Positions 51,760 to 60,400 of a stretch of DNA of 64,000 bases are shown piece after piece. The notes beneath the pieces are model-generated. The model saw nothing but the letters and a program-made list of their open reading frames with translations, did no database searches and was not told the origin of the DNA. The stretch spans positions 248,001 through 312,000 of the forward strand of contig NZ_JBHSJJ010000003.1 of assembly GCF_042652345.1 (NCBI RefSeq), written 5' to 3'. The first letter of the stretch is position 1; the number at the start of each line of letters is the position of its first letter. Source of the stretch: Negadavirga shengliensis. Its GTDB lineage: Bacteria > Bacteroidota > Bacteroidia > Cytophagales > Cyclobacteriaceae. Both the position numbers and the translations under genes were made by a program.

Positions 51760-52827
51760 ATGCAACAAAACGAGAAATTCCTTTACCAATACCTTAACAA
51801 TGCATCGCCTACGGGCTTTGAAGCTTCCGGACAGCAGATATGGCTTGACTATATCAAGCCCTTTGTAGATGACTATTTTACAGATGCCTATGGGACCGCG
51901 GTTGGCGTGATCAATCCCAAGGCTGACTTCAAAGTAGTGATCGAAGCACATGCAGATGAAATCAGCTGGTTTGTCAATTATATCACACCTGAGGGCTATA
52001 TCTATGTGATCCGCAATGGAGGCTCGGATCATATGATAGCCCCTTCCATGCGGGTGAATATCCACACAGACGATAAAATCATCAACGGTGTGTTTGGCTG
52101 GCCTGCCATCCATGTGCGGGACAAATCCAAGGAGGAACCCCCTAAAGTCGAAAATATCTTTATTGATGTAGGAGCCCGCTCTAAGGAGGAAGTGGAAAAA
52201 ATGGGGATCCATGTGGGCTGTGTGGTGACTTTTAAGGACGAGCTTACCGATTTAAACGGCAAGTTTTATTCTGGAAGGGCCTTGGACAACCGCATAGGCG
52301 GATATATGATAGCGGAAGTGGCCAGAAAGATTAAGGAGGAAAACGCCGGTTTGCCTTTCGGGCTTTATATCGTGAATGCGGTCCAGGAAGAAATAGGATT
52401 GAGAGGAGCCGAGATGATCGCCGCCAATATCAAACCCAATGTGGCCCTGATCACAGATGTATGTCATGATACCACCGCTCCCATGTACAACAAAATCACC
52501 AGTGGTGATTATACCGCCGGCAACGGCCCGGTACTGACCTGTGGGGCTGCGGTGCATAAAAAACTCCTCGATCTGGTTATTGCCTCTGCCCAAAAGAGGG
52601 ACATTCCTTTTCAAAGGTCCGCTTCGTCCAGAAGCACAGGTACAGACACAGATGCTTTTGCTTATTCCAATGGTGGCGTGCCGTCCGCTTTGATTTCATT
52701 ACCTTTAAAATATATGCATACTACAGTTGAAACTGCCAGCAAAAAAGATATAGAAAATGTAATTTCTTTGATGAAAGGGTTTTTGGAGGATTTTGACAAA
52801 GACTTTGACTTCAGGTATGTAAAGTGA
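51760..52827 (+). CDS. M42 family metallopeptidase
   Basis: 355 residues, a cytosolic dinuclear zinc aminopeptidase/endoglucanase-M family enzyme. Motifs include SPTGFEASGQQIW, IEAHADEISWF (His and Asp of the metal site), SGRALDNRIGGYM, NAVQEEIGLRGAEM (catalytic Glu pair) and the C-terminal LKYMHTTVETASKKD (metal His). No signal peptide. It likely trims peptides in the cytoplasm. Confidence 0.93.
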   Translation: MQQNEKFLYQYLNNASPTGFEASGQQIWLDYIKPFVDDYFTDAYGTAVGVINPKADFKVVIEAHADEISWFVNYITPEGYIYVIRNGGSDHMIAPSMRVNIHTDDKIINGVFGWPAIHVRDKSKEEPPKVENIFIDVGARSKEEVEKMGIHVGCVVTFKDELTDLNGKFYSGRALDNRIGGYMIAEVARKIKEENAGLPFGLYIVNAVQEEIGLRGAEMIAANIKPNVALITDVCHDTTAPMYNKITSGDYTAGNGPVLTCGAAVHKKLLDLVIASAQKRDIPFQRSASSRSTGTDTDAFAYSNGGVPSALISLPLKYMHTTVETASKKDIENVISLMKGFLEDFDKDFDFRYVK

Positions 52828-52885
52828 AAGCACCGGTTTGTTCCTTTAACTTTCCGTTTGCATTGAACCTTCCATCATAAGCCCT

Positions 52886-53650
52886 ATGATTTATATTGAC
52901 CAGCTTCAACGCCCTGTTCATTTACCGGCTACACCCAAACGGATTGTCTCATTGGTACCCTCTTTGACAGAGCTGCTGGTTGACCTTGGGTTGGAGGAGG
53001 CGTTGGTAGGGGTAACCAAATTCTGTGTGCATCCGGCTCCTATCAGAAAGGCTAAGGTCATCATAGGGGGCACAAAGAATTTCCATTTTGACCGCATCAG
53101 GGAATTGAAACCTGACCTTATTATTGGTAACAAAGAGGAAAATTATCTGGAAGGTATAGAAGCATTGGAGAAGGATTTTCCGGTTTGGGTATCGGATGTT
53201 AAAAGTCTGGAAGAGGCTTTGGAGATGATTGAAGGTATTGGAGAGGTGACGGGTAGGGATGCAGAGGCCGGTGAAGTAACGGCAAAGGTACGGGATTGCA
53301 TGAAAAGGGAGTTGCCCTTTAAAGGGACCGCTGTCTATTTGATCTGGAAGGATCCGCTTATGACTGTAGGGAGGGACACCTTTGTCAACGAAATGATGCA
53401 ACGCGCAGGCTACAAAAACCTTATCTCAGAAAACCGTTATCCGGAAATTTCAGAAAGGGATTTGGTTTTCCTTCACCCCGAATACCTGTTGCTTAGTTCT
53501 GAACCCTTTCCTTTTGCTGAAAAACACCGTACTTATTTTCAGAAGTTGCTTCCAGAAACCAGAGTTTTGATGGTGGACGGGGAAATGTTTTCCTGGTTTG
53601 GCAGTAGGATACTGAAAGCTTTTTCCTATTTTCAAACACTTGTAAAATAA
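52886..53650 (+). CDS. BtuF-like helical-backbone metal/cobalamin-binding protein without signal peptide
   Basis: 254 residues of the periplasmic-binding-protein type III fold: PKRIVSLVPSLTELLVDLGL at the N-terminus, GVTKFCVHP and GTKNFHFDRIRELKPDLIIG, then WKDPLMTVGRDTFVNEMMQRAGYKN in overlapping parts (DTFVNEMMQRAGYKN). Related proteins deliver cobalamin or siderophores to ABC importers. Here no signal peptide or lipobox is visible and no permease or ATPase gene is near, so export and transport function are doubtful. A start upstream giving a leader was not found. Confidence 0.8.
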   Translation: MIYIDQLQRPVHLPATPKRIVSLVPSLTELLVDLGLEEALVGVTKFCVHPAPIRKAKVIIGGTKNFHFDRIRELKPDLIIGNKEENYLEGIEALEKDFPVWVSDVKSLEEALEMIEGIGEVTGRDAEAGEVTAKVRDCMKRELPFKGTAVYLIWKDPLMTVGRDTFVNEMMQRAGYKNLISENRYPEISERDLVFLHPEYLLLSSEPFPFAEKHRTYFQKLLPETRVLMVDGEMFSWFGSRILKAFSYFQTLVK

Positions 53651-53694
53651 CTATCTTAGGCACTTTATTTTAAATCTGGATATGAAATCGAACA

Positions 53695-53708
53695 TGACGC
53701 AAGCGTCA
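53695..53708. repeat. short palindrome TGACGC-AA-GCGTCA
   Basis: A 6-bp inverted repeat with 2-base spacer, first of three palindromes in the 53695-53784 gap. Confidence 0.5.
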
Positions 53709-53720
53709 CACAGAGGGATG

Positions 53721-53751
53721 CCCCGATAGCCCCGATAGCTATCGGGGGGGG
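53721..53751. repeat. CCCCGATAG tandem copy plus 18-bp perfect palindrome and G-run
   Basis: CCCCGATAG occurs at 53721-53729 and again at 53730-53738, and the second copy forms the perfect palindrome CCCCGATAGCTATCGGGG (53730-53747), followed by extra Gs to 53751. It looks like a dispersed intergenic REP-type element; genome-wide copy number cannot be seen here. Confidence 0.7.
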
Positions 53752-53766
53752 AATCATGCGAGATTT

Positions 53767-53783
53767 CCCGAAACAAGTTCGGG
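53767..53783. repeat. CCCGAA-ACAAG-TTCGGG inverted repeat
   Basis: A 6-bp inverted repeat 19 bp after the larger palindrome, with the same GC-rich style in an otherwise AT-rich gap. Probably part of the same dispersed element. Confidence 0.6.
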
Positions 53784-53821
53784 GCAGGCTATGTGGCCGT
53801 TAAAAAAACAATTATAAACAC

Positions 53822-54799
53822 ATGAAAGTTTTTATCAATAAAATTATACCGGACATCGGTTATCGCATGTTGGAAGAAGCCGGCGTGGAATATACCGTTT
53901 GGAAGGAAAAACCTGTTTTGGACAGGGAGCAGGCTATCCATTTCTGCAAAGGCCACGACGCATTCCTCAGTGCGGGCCAGCCTGGGATGGATGCTGACTT
54001 TTTTAGGCAGTGCAGCCACCTGAAAGCGGTGGCCTTGCATTCGGTTGGATTTGATGGTATTGACATTCAGGGGGCGACAGAATATGGCATTCCTATCGGG
54101 AATACTCCCCACGTTTTGAACAAGGCGACGGCAGAGACGGCTTTGCTCCTGATGCTCACCGTGGCGAGAAAAGCTCTTTTTCTCCACAACAAAATCAAAA
54201 AAGGAGGATGGGGAATCAGTCAGCCCACCCAGGATTTGGGATTCGACCTGGCCGGAAAAACGTTGGGAATAGTAGGATTGGGTAGAATAGGCGCGGAGTT
54301 GGCGAGAATGTGTACCGTCTCCTGGAACATGAAAATCCTGTACCATAACAGAAGGCGCAATGAAGAGGCGGAAAAAGAATTCGGGGCGGTAAAAGTTTCG
54401 ATGGATGACCTGCTTGCCCAAAGTGACGTGGTATCGGTCCACACCGCTTTGACGGCTGAAACCAAAGGAATGTTCGGATACGAGGAGTTCAAAAAGATGA
54501 AGCCCTCCTCCATCTTTATCAATACCGCCCGTGGAGGGATCCATAAAGAAGATGAGCTTATTCGTGCGCTGGATGAAAAGCTGATATGGGGAGTTGGATT
54601 GGATGTCACCAATCCTGAGCCCATGAAAGCCGATAACCCTCTGCTTGAAATGGAGAACGCGGTGGTTTTTCCCCATATTGGATCTGCCACTAAGGAGACC
54701 CGGGACGAGATGACCCGATGTGCGGTAGAGAATATCCTCGCCGGACTGAGGGGGGAGAGGTTGCCTTACCCAGTCAACCCGGAGGTGTATGGGAAATAA
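53822..54799 (+). CDS. D-2-hydroxyacid dehydrogenase family protein
   Basis: 325 residues. It is a NAD(P)-dependent reductase such as glyoxylate/hydroxypyruvate or phenylpyruvate-type reductases. The Rossmann signature KTLGIVGLGRIGAELARM is central. The catalytic Arg is in FINTARGGIHKEDEL, the Glu in VTNPEPMKADNPL and the His in VVFPHIGSATKETRDEM. The exact 2-oxo acid is not determinable. It follows the palindromic repeat cluster. Confidence 0.92.
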   Translation: MKVFINKIIPDIGYRMLEEAGVEYTVWKEKPVLDREQAIHFCKGHDAFLSAGQPGMDADFFRQCSHLKAVALHSVGFDGIDIQGATEYGIPIGNTPHVLNKATAETALLLMLTVARKALFLHNKIKKGGWGISQPTQDLGFDLAGKTLGIVGLGRIGAELARMCTVSWNMKILYHNRRRNEEAEKEFGAVKVSMDDLLAQSDVVSVHTALTAETKGMFGYEEFKKMKPSSIFINTARGGIHKEDELIRALDEKLIWGVGLDVTNPEPMKADNPLLEMENAVVFPHIGSATKETRDEMTRCAVENILAGLRGERLPYPVNPEVYGK

Positions 54800-54841
54800 A
54801 AGGATTTCAGAAAAATTGTTTGATTAACCCAATACCTGTAT

Positions 54842-55966
54842 ATGGAACCTAACACCAGTCCCATAAGAGTGCTGTTGATGAATTCTTATTCTTTCGAAAA
54901 AATACACGATAACTGGAAGAAAGGTATCAACCCCTCCCATTATCTGATGGGTAAAGTGGAGCTGGAGAAAAAAGGGGATTTTATAATCGACATCCATCAA
55001 CACCAGAAGTTTTCATGGCTCAATAAATTGGGGAGGGTGTTTAAAATCCAGCTTTTGGACCAGCAGGTCAGGGCACTTTTTAAACTCAGAAAATATGATA
55101 TATTGTACCTTCCTTATCCCTTTGCAAACAGCCGGTTAATTACCCTGTTAAAATGGGCCAAGCTGATCCGGATCCCCATTGTCATATTGGTTCATCAGAA
55201 TAGTCTATATGGTTTAAAAGAGGATAGCCTGTTCAAGAAAATATCGCTTAAAAGGATGGCTCAGTTCGATGCTTTTGCCTTTTTCAGCAAAGCGTTGATG
55301 GAAAGGCTGAAAGGTGAATTCGGATGGTCAGAGGAGGAGTACAAAAGGAAGTTTTTTCATATTCACTGGGGGCCTGACAGCGAATTTTATAAAAAAATAA
55401 AACCAGCTGCACCGGAAGGGGAGAAGCCTTTTGCGGTTTGTGCAGGGACCATGGACAGGGACTATAACATGCTTTTTGATGCATTTAGGGATTTGAACTA
55501 CGACCTCAAGGTTTTCTGCACACCGACAACTATTCCTCAGTATACAGATATTCCATCAAATATTTCCATTGACACTTCATGGGTTCCCTATACCCAGTTA
55601 CTTGAAGCTTATAAAAGGGCCAGCTTTATCATTATACCTTTATATGAGAGCATCAAAAATAAAGGACATACCTATGGCTTGACCGTTTTGCTGGATGCGA
55701 TAGCTGTCGGAAAACCTGTGATCATGACCTATCATCCGTATATCGATATTGATATTGAAAGAGAAAACATCGGCGTTTGGGTTAGAAAAAATGACGTGGA
55801 AGGATGGAAAGTCAAATTGAAGGAACTGATTGCCATGGAAGAGGAAAGGGAGCAGATGGGGACCAATGCCAAAAATCTCCACCTAAACAAAGTCAATATC
55901 GACCGTTTTGCTGACGAGATGGAAAAGATTTTCAAAAGCGTATTGGCCAGGGAAGGCGAAGTTTGA
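54842..55966 (+). CDS. glycosyltransferase, GT-B fold (GT4-like)
   Basis: 374 residues without signal peptide. An N-terminal Rossmann half ends near HIHWGPDSEFYKK. The C-terminal half begins AVCAGTMDRDYNMLFDAF and has the donor-site segment KGHTYGLTVLLDAIAVGKPVI in overlapping parts (GLTVLLDAIAVGKPVIMTYH), with a conserved acidic/Gly pattern less strict than the usual EGFGLPVLEAM. Acceptor and sugar are unknown. It is convergent with the GH5 gene, 22 bp apart, with no clear terminator between them. Confidence 0.8.
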   Translation: MEPNTSPIRVLLMNSYSFEKIHDNWKKGINPSHYLMGKVELEKKGDFIIDIHQHQKFSWLNKLGRVFKIQLLDQQVRALFKLRKYDILYLPYPFANSRLITLLKWAKLIRIPIVILVHQNSLYGLKEDSLFKKISLKRMAQFDAFAFFSKALMERLKGEFGWSEEEYKRKFFHIHWGPDSEFYKKIKPAAPEGEKPFAVCAGTMDRDYNMLFDAFRDLNYDLKVFCTPTTIPQYTDIPSNISIDTSWVPYTQLLEAYKRASFIIIPLYESIKNKGHTYGLTVLLDAIAVGKPVIMTYHPYIDIDIERENIGVWVRKNDVEGWKVKLKELIAMEEEREQMGTNAKNLHLNKVNIDRFADEMEKIFKSVLAREGEV

Positions 55967-55988
55967 TTTCCCAAACCGATCATAACCC

Positions 55989-57716
55989 TCACTTCTTTAT
56001 CAGCCGAAGGTGTGTTTGCCACCGGTTGCCCTTTACCAGGCGCAACACATACACCCCTGTGGGCAGATTTCCCAGATCGATGGCTGAGTGGGTATCCGAA
56101 ATGACAAAACTGTCCATCTGCTTTCCAGAAAGGGCAATGACGTCAGCTTGGACATTGGTCATAGGTACCTCCAAATAAAGCCATCTTTCTACCGGATTGG
56201 GATATGTCTTTACAGTTTGCTTATCGGTTAATTCAGGAATAGAGGCTATTAAAAAATTCAATTGCTCAAGTTTAAAGGAGTCGAGCCGAATGTTGGTGGC
56301 TTTACTTCCCAAATCCAACACCATTCTCGCGGCCGGGTCATCGGCATCGTTCATATTGAAAACATAGGCATATTCCCTTTCTTCAGGTTGGATGACAAAA
56401 TCCCGATAACCTGTATAGGCGTTGAACGGCGAGGAGGCCTTTCCCAAATAATGGGTAACGGGTAGCGGTTCTTCTGAGCGAGCTACAAAAGAGGCCCTGT
56501 AAATTTTCCCCATTTCCAAGGAAAAGTCTCCCCTGGCCAATTGCACATACCAGTTTTCGTGGCCAGGTTGGCTGATTTCCAATTTCAGGCCGCCATCCTC
56601 CCGCGAAAGTGTGGCTTGTGTTCCTTGTTGGAGAAAAAGGCTCCATCCATCATTTGAACCACTAAAATTGCTTTCATAGATGATCTGAGGATAGGCCTCT
56701 CTTGGCTCTCCCAATGAGGCATGTAACAATGCCTCCACCAGTGGCTCCCGGTAACTGTCGGACTCTGGATCATAGATGCCAAATCCAGCACACCATTCCC
56801 AATAGGCCCAGCTGAATCCCAATGACTCAAAGTACCGTGCCACAAAACCGGTCCACAGTCTTCTGGACTCCATGTCGGCCTGGCTATAGGCCCCAAATTC
56901 CCCCATGTGAATGGGAATATTTCGTTCGTTCGAGAAATTGACCACCGCCTCCATTTCTTGCATCACGGTTTTCCTTTCATATTCCAAGTCATACCAGCGT
57001 GTCCCTAGCCAGGCCTGGGACTGCTCACCCACCCACTCGGCGCCCTGATGGGTAAAAGGAAAAGGATTGTAATAATGGACTGTAACGATAATATGATCGT
57101 CTTCAGGCGGGTCCAGATAAAAAATCCCACCGATCCCTCCGAAATCAGCTGTGCCCATCAAAACCGCGCGCGTGGGATTTGTTTTCCGGATTTCAGCCAA
57201 CGCATCCGCAAAAAACACATTCCATGAGTCAGGCGTGAGTTGACCGTGGGGTTCATTCATCACCTCAAAAAGCAAGGTTTCCGGATATTCCTTAAAGTAA
57301 TCGGAAATTTGCTCCCATTGGGCCAAAAACCGGTCTTTATGAGCATTGGGCTGCTGAAACAGTTCATCGTGGTGGTGCATGTTGATAATGACCATCAGGC
57401 CTTCTGCCAGGGCCAGGGCCACCACCTCTTGTATCCGCTGCAGAAAATCAGGATGTATCGTATAAGGCGGCGTCATCTGGGTCCGGACGGGGGTATCCCA
57501 CCTGATCGGTATGCGCACATGGTCAAAACCAAGGTCTGCTATCATGGCAAAGTAATCCTCCCGAAAGGGATTCCCCCATTCCTCTTCCGAAGGGGCCTCA
57601 AACATATTACCCATGTTTATCCCTTTTCCCAATTTTTGATTGATTTCCGCGACGCTGACGGTTTGCCCCATCAAAGCCTGGGAAAGGAAAAGGAAAAAAA
57701 GGACCAACTTTTTCAT
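55989..57716 (-). CDS. secreted GH5 family glycoside hydrolase with CBM-like domain and T9SS C-terminal domain
   Basis: 575 residues. A signal peptide (1-18, ending ALMGQ) precedes a GH5 catalytic domain (about 25-330). The acid/base Glu 155 is in FEVMNEPHGQL and the nucleophile Glu 273 in IHMGEFGAYSQ. A beta-sandwich CBM4/9-like domain follows (about 345-490, FSGSNDGWSLFLQQG). The C-terminal type IX secretion sorting domain (about 500-575) has VKTYPNPVERWLYLEV and LPTGVYVLRLV. It likely cleaves beta-glucan or cellulose-like chains outside the cell. Divergent from an MFS transporter gene. Confidence 0.93.
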   Translation of the reverse strand: MKKLVLFFLFLSQALMGQTVSVAEINQKLGKGINMGNMFEAPSEEEWGNPFREDYFAMIADLGFDHVRIPIRWDTPVRTQMTPPYTIHPDFLQRIQEVVALALAEGLMVIINMHHHDELFQQPNAHKDRFLAQWEQISDYFKEYPETLLFEVMNEPHGQLTPDSWNVFFADALAEIRKTNPTRAVLMGTADFGGIGGIFYLDPPEDDHIIVTVHYYNPFPFTHQGAEWVGEQSQAWLGTRWYDLEYERKTVMQEMEAVVNFSNERNIPIHMGEFGAYSQADMESRRLWTGFVARYFESLGFSWAYWEWCAGFGIYDPESDSYREPLVEALLHASLGEPREAYPQIIYESNFSGSNDGWSLFLQQGTQATLSREDGGLKLEISQPGHENWYVQLARGDFSLEMGKIYRASFVARSEEPLPVTHYLGKASSPFNAYTGYRDFVIQPEEREYAYVFNMNDADDPAARMVLDLGSKATNIRLDSFKLEQLNFLIASIPELTDKQTVKTYPNPVERWLYLEVPMTNVQADVIALSGKQMDSFVISDTHSAIDLGNLPTGVYVLRLVKGNRWQTHLRLIKK

Positions 57717-57983
57717 AGGGGAATTTAATAAATAAAAAGAAAATAAGGTTTTCCTGTCTGGGACATGAAAGGGGAATTGCCAGACTCAAGGCGTTATTTT
57801 GGCAAATGCCTGATTTATGGGGGTTTGACCGTCTGTTTCGGCCCTGTTTTTTGCACGTTAATCAAAATATCGGGCATAATTCCAATAAAAAGCCAAAAGG
57901 TAAACGCAATTTTTTTTATATTGTCCGAATGATTTGCTTAATCAAATGAGAAAAATATTTACAAACATCTAAACCCAATTTCA

Positions 57984-59228
57984 ATGAACGAAAACATTAA
58001 CAAGAGCGCTCTTTTTAACGGGAGCTGTTTTGCTCTGATTACCACCGCCTTCACCTTTGCGATTAGGGCTGGTATTTTGCCGCAACTCGGCCAGGAATTT
58101 GGCCTGAGCGGTGAACAGCTGGGATTCATCAACTCCATGTGGTTTTTAGGATTTCCCATTTCCATGATACTGGGAGGATTGGTTTACCATTCTTTTGGTC
58201 CTGCCAATATCATGAGAGTGGCGTTCGTGGCCCATACTTTGGGAATCGTTCTTACAATTTATGCCGGCGGATACGCCATGCTGTTAATCTCCACACTTTT
58301 TATAGGATTTGGTAACGGCTGTACCGAAGCCGCCTGTAACCCTATGATTGCGGACATGTACTCCGGTGTAAAAATGAACAAGATGCTCAACAGGTTCCAT
58401 ATGTGGTTCCCTGGAGGGATACTTTTAGGAGCGTTGATTTCCAAATTTATGACAGACGCGGGAGGATTTTTGGCCAGCTGGCAGACACAAATGTGGATTC
58501 TGATGATTCCAACCATCATTTATGCCGTCCTGTTTTATGGCAAGGCGTTCCCGAAACCAAAAGTGGAAGGGGTGACTTCCCTCAAGGAAAACTTCAAAGC
58601 AATGGTCAGCCCGGTCTTTATTTTCTTGTTTTGCTGCATGGCCCTTACCGCGATTACTGAATTTGGTCCCCAACAGTGGGTGAATATCGTATTGAGCAGA
58701 AGCGGTGCTGATGCCATGTTGATTTTGGCCTTGACCACCGGTGTGATGGCCGTTGGCCGGTTCTTTGCCGGTCCTATTGTAAAGGCATTGGGACAAACAG
58801 GTGTTTTATTATCCGGCGCCATCTTTGCTTCAATCGGTATTTATTTGTTCAGTGTGGTGACAGGTCCGGTTGCCTACCTGGCGGCTATCATTTTTGCCAT
58901 GGGCGTTTGCTATTTCTGGCCGGTCATGGTGGGTGCAACCGCTCAGCGTGTTCCCCTTAGCGGCGCTTTGGGCATGTCCATTATCGGAGGTATCGGTATG
59001 TTCTCCACCGCCATTTTCCAACCCGTGATCGGAAGATGGATTGATGTGGCGACGGAAGAAAACATGGCGGCCGGCCTCTCCGGAGATACTTTGGAACTGG
59101 CCGCAGGTCAAGATACTTTGGCCAAAATGGTGATGTTTCCCGGTATCCTGATTGTTTTGTTTGTGGTCTTCTTCTTTTGGCAGAAGAATGTAACCACAAC
59201 CAAGCACGTTCCGGCGGAACCTGTTTAA
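57984..59228 (+). CDS. MFS transporter
   Basis: 414 residues with about 12 hydrophobic spans. Family features include FINSMWFLGFPISMILGGLV in span 2, FIGFGNGCTEAACNPMIADM and HMWFPGGILLGALI, resembling sugar and fucose/glucose permeases of the FucP-like type. The sugar is not certain. The 267-bp intergenic region to the GH5 gene is divergent and could coordinate them. A perfect terminator follows. Confidence 0.85.
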   Translation: MNENINKSALFNGSCFALITTAFTFAIRAGILPQLGQEFGLSGEQLGFINSMWFLGFPISMILGGLVYHSFGPANIMRVAFVAHTLGIVLTIYAGGYAMLLISTLFIGFGNGCTEAACNPMIADMYSGVKMNKMLNRFHMWFPGGILLGALISKFMTDAGGFLASWQTQMWILMIPTIIYAVLFYGKAFPKPKVEGVTSLKENFKAMVSPVFIFLFCCMALTAITEFGPQQWVNIVLSRSGADAMLILALTTGVMAVGRFFAGPIVKALGQTGVLLSGAIFASIGIYLFSVVTGPVAYLAAIIFAMGVCYFWPVMVGATAQRVPLSGALGMSIIGGIGMFSTAIFQPVIGRWIDVATEENMAAGLSGDTLELAAGQDTLAKMVMFPGILIVLFVVFFFWQKNVTTTKHVPAEPV

Positions 59229-59253
59229 TAAATTGTAAAAATGTTTTAAATAG

Positions 59254-59283
59254 TAAAGGGCAGTTGAAACCAACTGCCCTTTA
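59254..59283. terminator. terminator between the MFS gene and the NmrA-like gene
   Basis: TAAAGGGCAGTTG-AAAC-CAACTGCCCTTTA is a perfect 13-bp stem with a 4-base loop between convergent genes. The T-tail on the plus strand is short. Confidence 0.85.
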
Positions 59284-59338
59284 TTCTGCCTAACTCTGGA
59301 AAACCGTACAGTATCTTGTGAAACCTCATTGGTATCCT

Positions 59339-60289
59339 TCAATCCAAAGGAATTAGTTTACCGTATTTTTTTAGCCAGTCTTCGAATGACAAAAGATCAG
59401 GATTGAGTTGTTTTGCAAACGCCAGATCGCGGGATTTTATAAACCAATCATCAAAATCCCGGTAAAACTGGAACATGTTGCCCAAATCATCGGCCCCGGG
59501 GAAATTAAAGCTTCTAAAGGTAGCCGGAGATACATTGTTAAAATGAATTTCTTTTCCCAAGATCTTGGACATGGCGGCAGCCATCTCTTCCCCGGTAAGT
59601 GCTTCCCCGGCAATACCTATTGTTTTGCCTATCAATGCATTCCCTTGCTTAAAAATCCCATAGGCACATTTGCCTATATCTTCCGCAGCGATCCCACAGA
59701 GCTTCTTGTCGTCTATTGGAAAGGTGAGGTACAGGTTTCCATCTGGGCCTTTTTGGGGACCACTGCCAAAATAGATAAAGTTGTCCCAATAGAAAGTGGT
59801 TCTCAGAAATGTCGTCGGTACTTTTAAGTTGGTAAAAAACTGGTCTCCCTCGCCCTTGACATCAAAATGGGGAACTTTGTACTTGTCCTGTAAAGTAGGC
59901 ATCCGGTCATCGTCAAGGGGAATCCATTTCCTGCTGTCTTCAAGGGTTGACCAGATGGCATGTCTTATTCCGGTTTCACTGGCGGCTTCCGCCATATTTT
60001 TTATATGGCCCAATTCTTTCTCAGGAGAAAAATGCTCCCAATAGAAAGTGACAAAGTAAGCACCATATGCACCTTCCAATGCTTTTTTAATACTATTGAT
60101 ATCATCGACATCCGCCTTTACAATCTCCGCACCTTTTTGTGCCAATTCACGCGATTTTTCCGATTGCGGGTCCCTTGTTACAGCCCGGACCTCAAATTCA
60201 CTGCGGGGGTCATCAAGCATAGCTTTAGCCAAACCTCCTCCCTGTGAACCTGTAGCACCGAAAATGACAATAATTTTTTTATTTGACAT
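59339..60289 (-). CDS. NmrA/HSCARG family NAD(P)-binding protein
   Basis: 316 residues of the atypical short-chain dehydrogenase type. The dinucleotide site IIVIFGATGSQGGGLAKAML is N-terminal, followed by VRAVTRDP and the NmrA-like GAYGAYFVTFYWEH and FLRTTFYWDNFIYFG. The catalytic Tyr-x3-Lys of classical SDRs is not apparent. NmrA-like proteins sense the NAD(P) state or act as reductases. The role here is unknown, and the gene stands alone. Confidence 0.85.
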   Translation of the reverse strand: MSNKKIIVIFGATGSQGGGLAKAMLDDPRSEFEVRAVTRDPQSEKSRELAQKGAEIVKADVDDINSIKKALEGAYGAYFVTFYWEHFSPEKELGHIKNMAEAASETGIRHAIWSTLEDSRKWIPLDDDRMPTLQDKYKVPHFDVKGEGDQFFTNLKVPTTFLRTTFYWDNFIYFGSGPQKGPDGNLYLTFPIDDKKLCGIAAEDIGKCAYGIFKQGNALIGKTIGIAGEALTGEEMAAAMSKILGKEIHFNNVSPATFRSFNFPGADDLGNMFQFYRDFDDWFIKSRDLAFAKQLNPDLLSFEDWLKKYGKLIPLD

Positions 60290-60400
60290 GGGTTTGATGG
60301 TTAGTTGGGTTAAGTGTTTAAATTACAAAAAAGCAGATACAAACAACTGCTTAATAGACTTATAACGGAAAAAATGTTTTTTCGTTACCCATAAAATCGG

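Noticed and set aside
53695..53784. Phage or integron attachment site
   Set aside because: No integrase, tRNA end or direct-repeat pair is near; a dispersed palindromic repeat is simpler.
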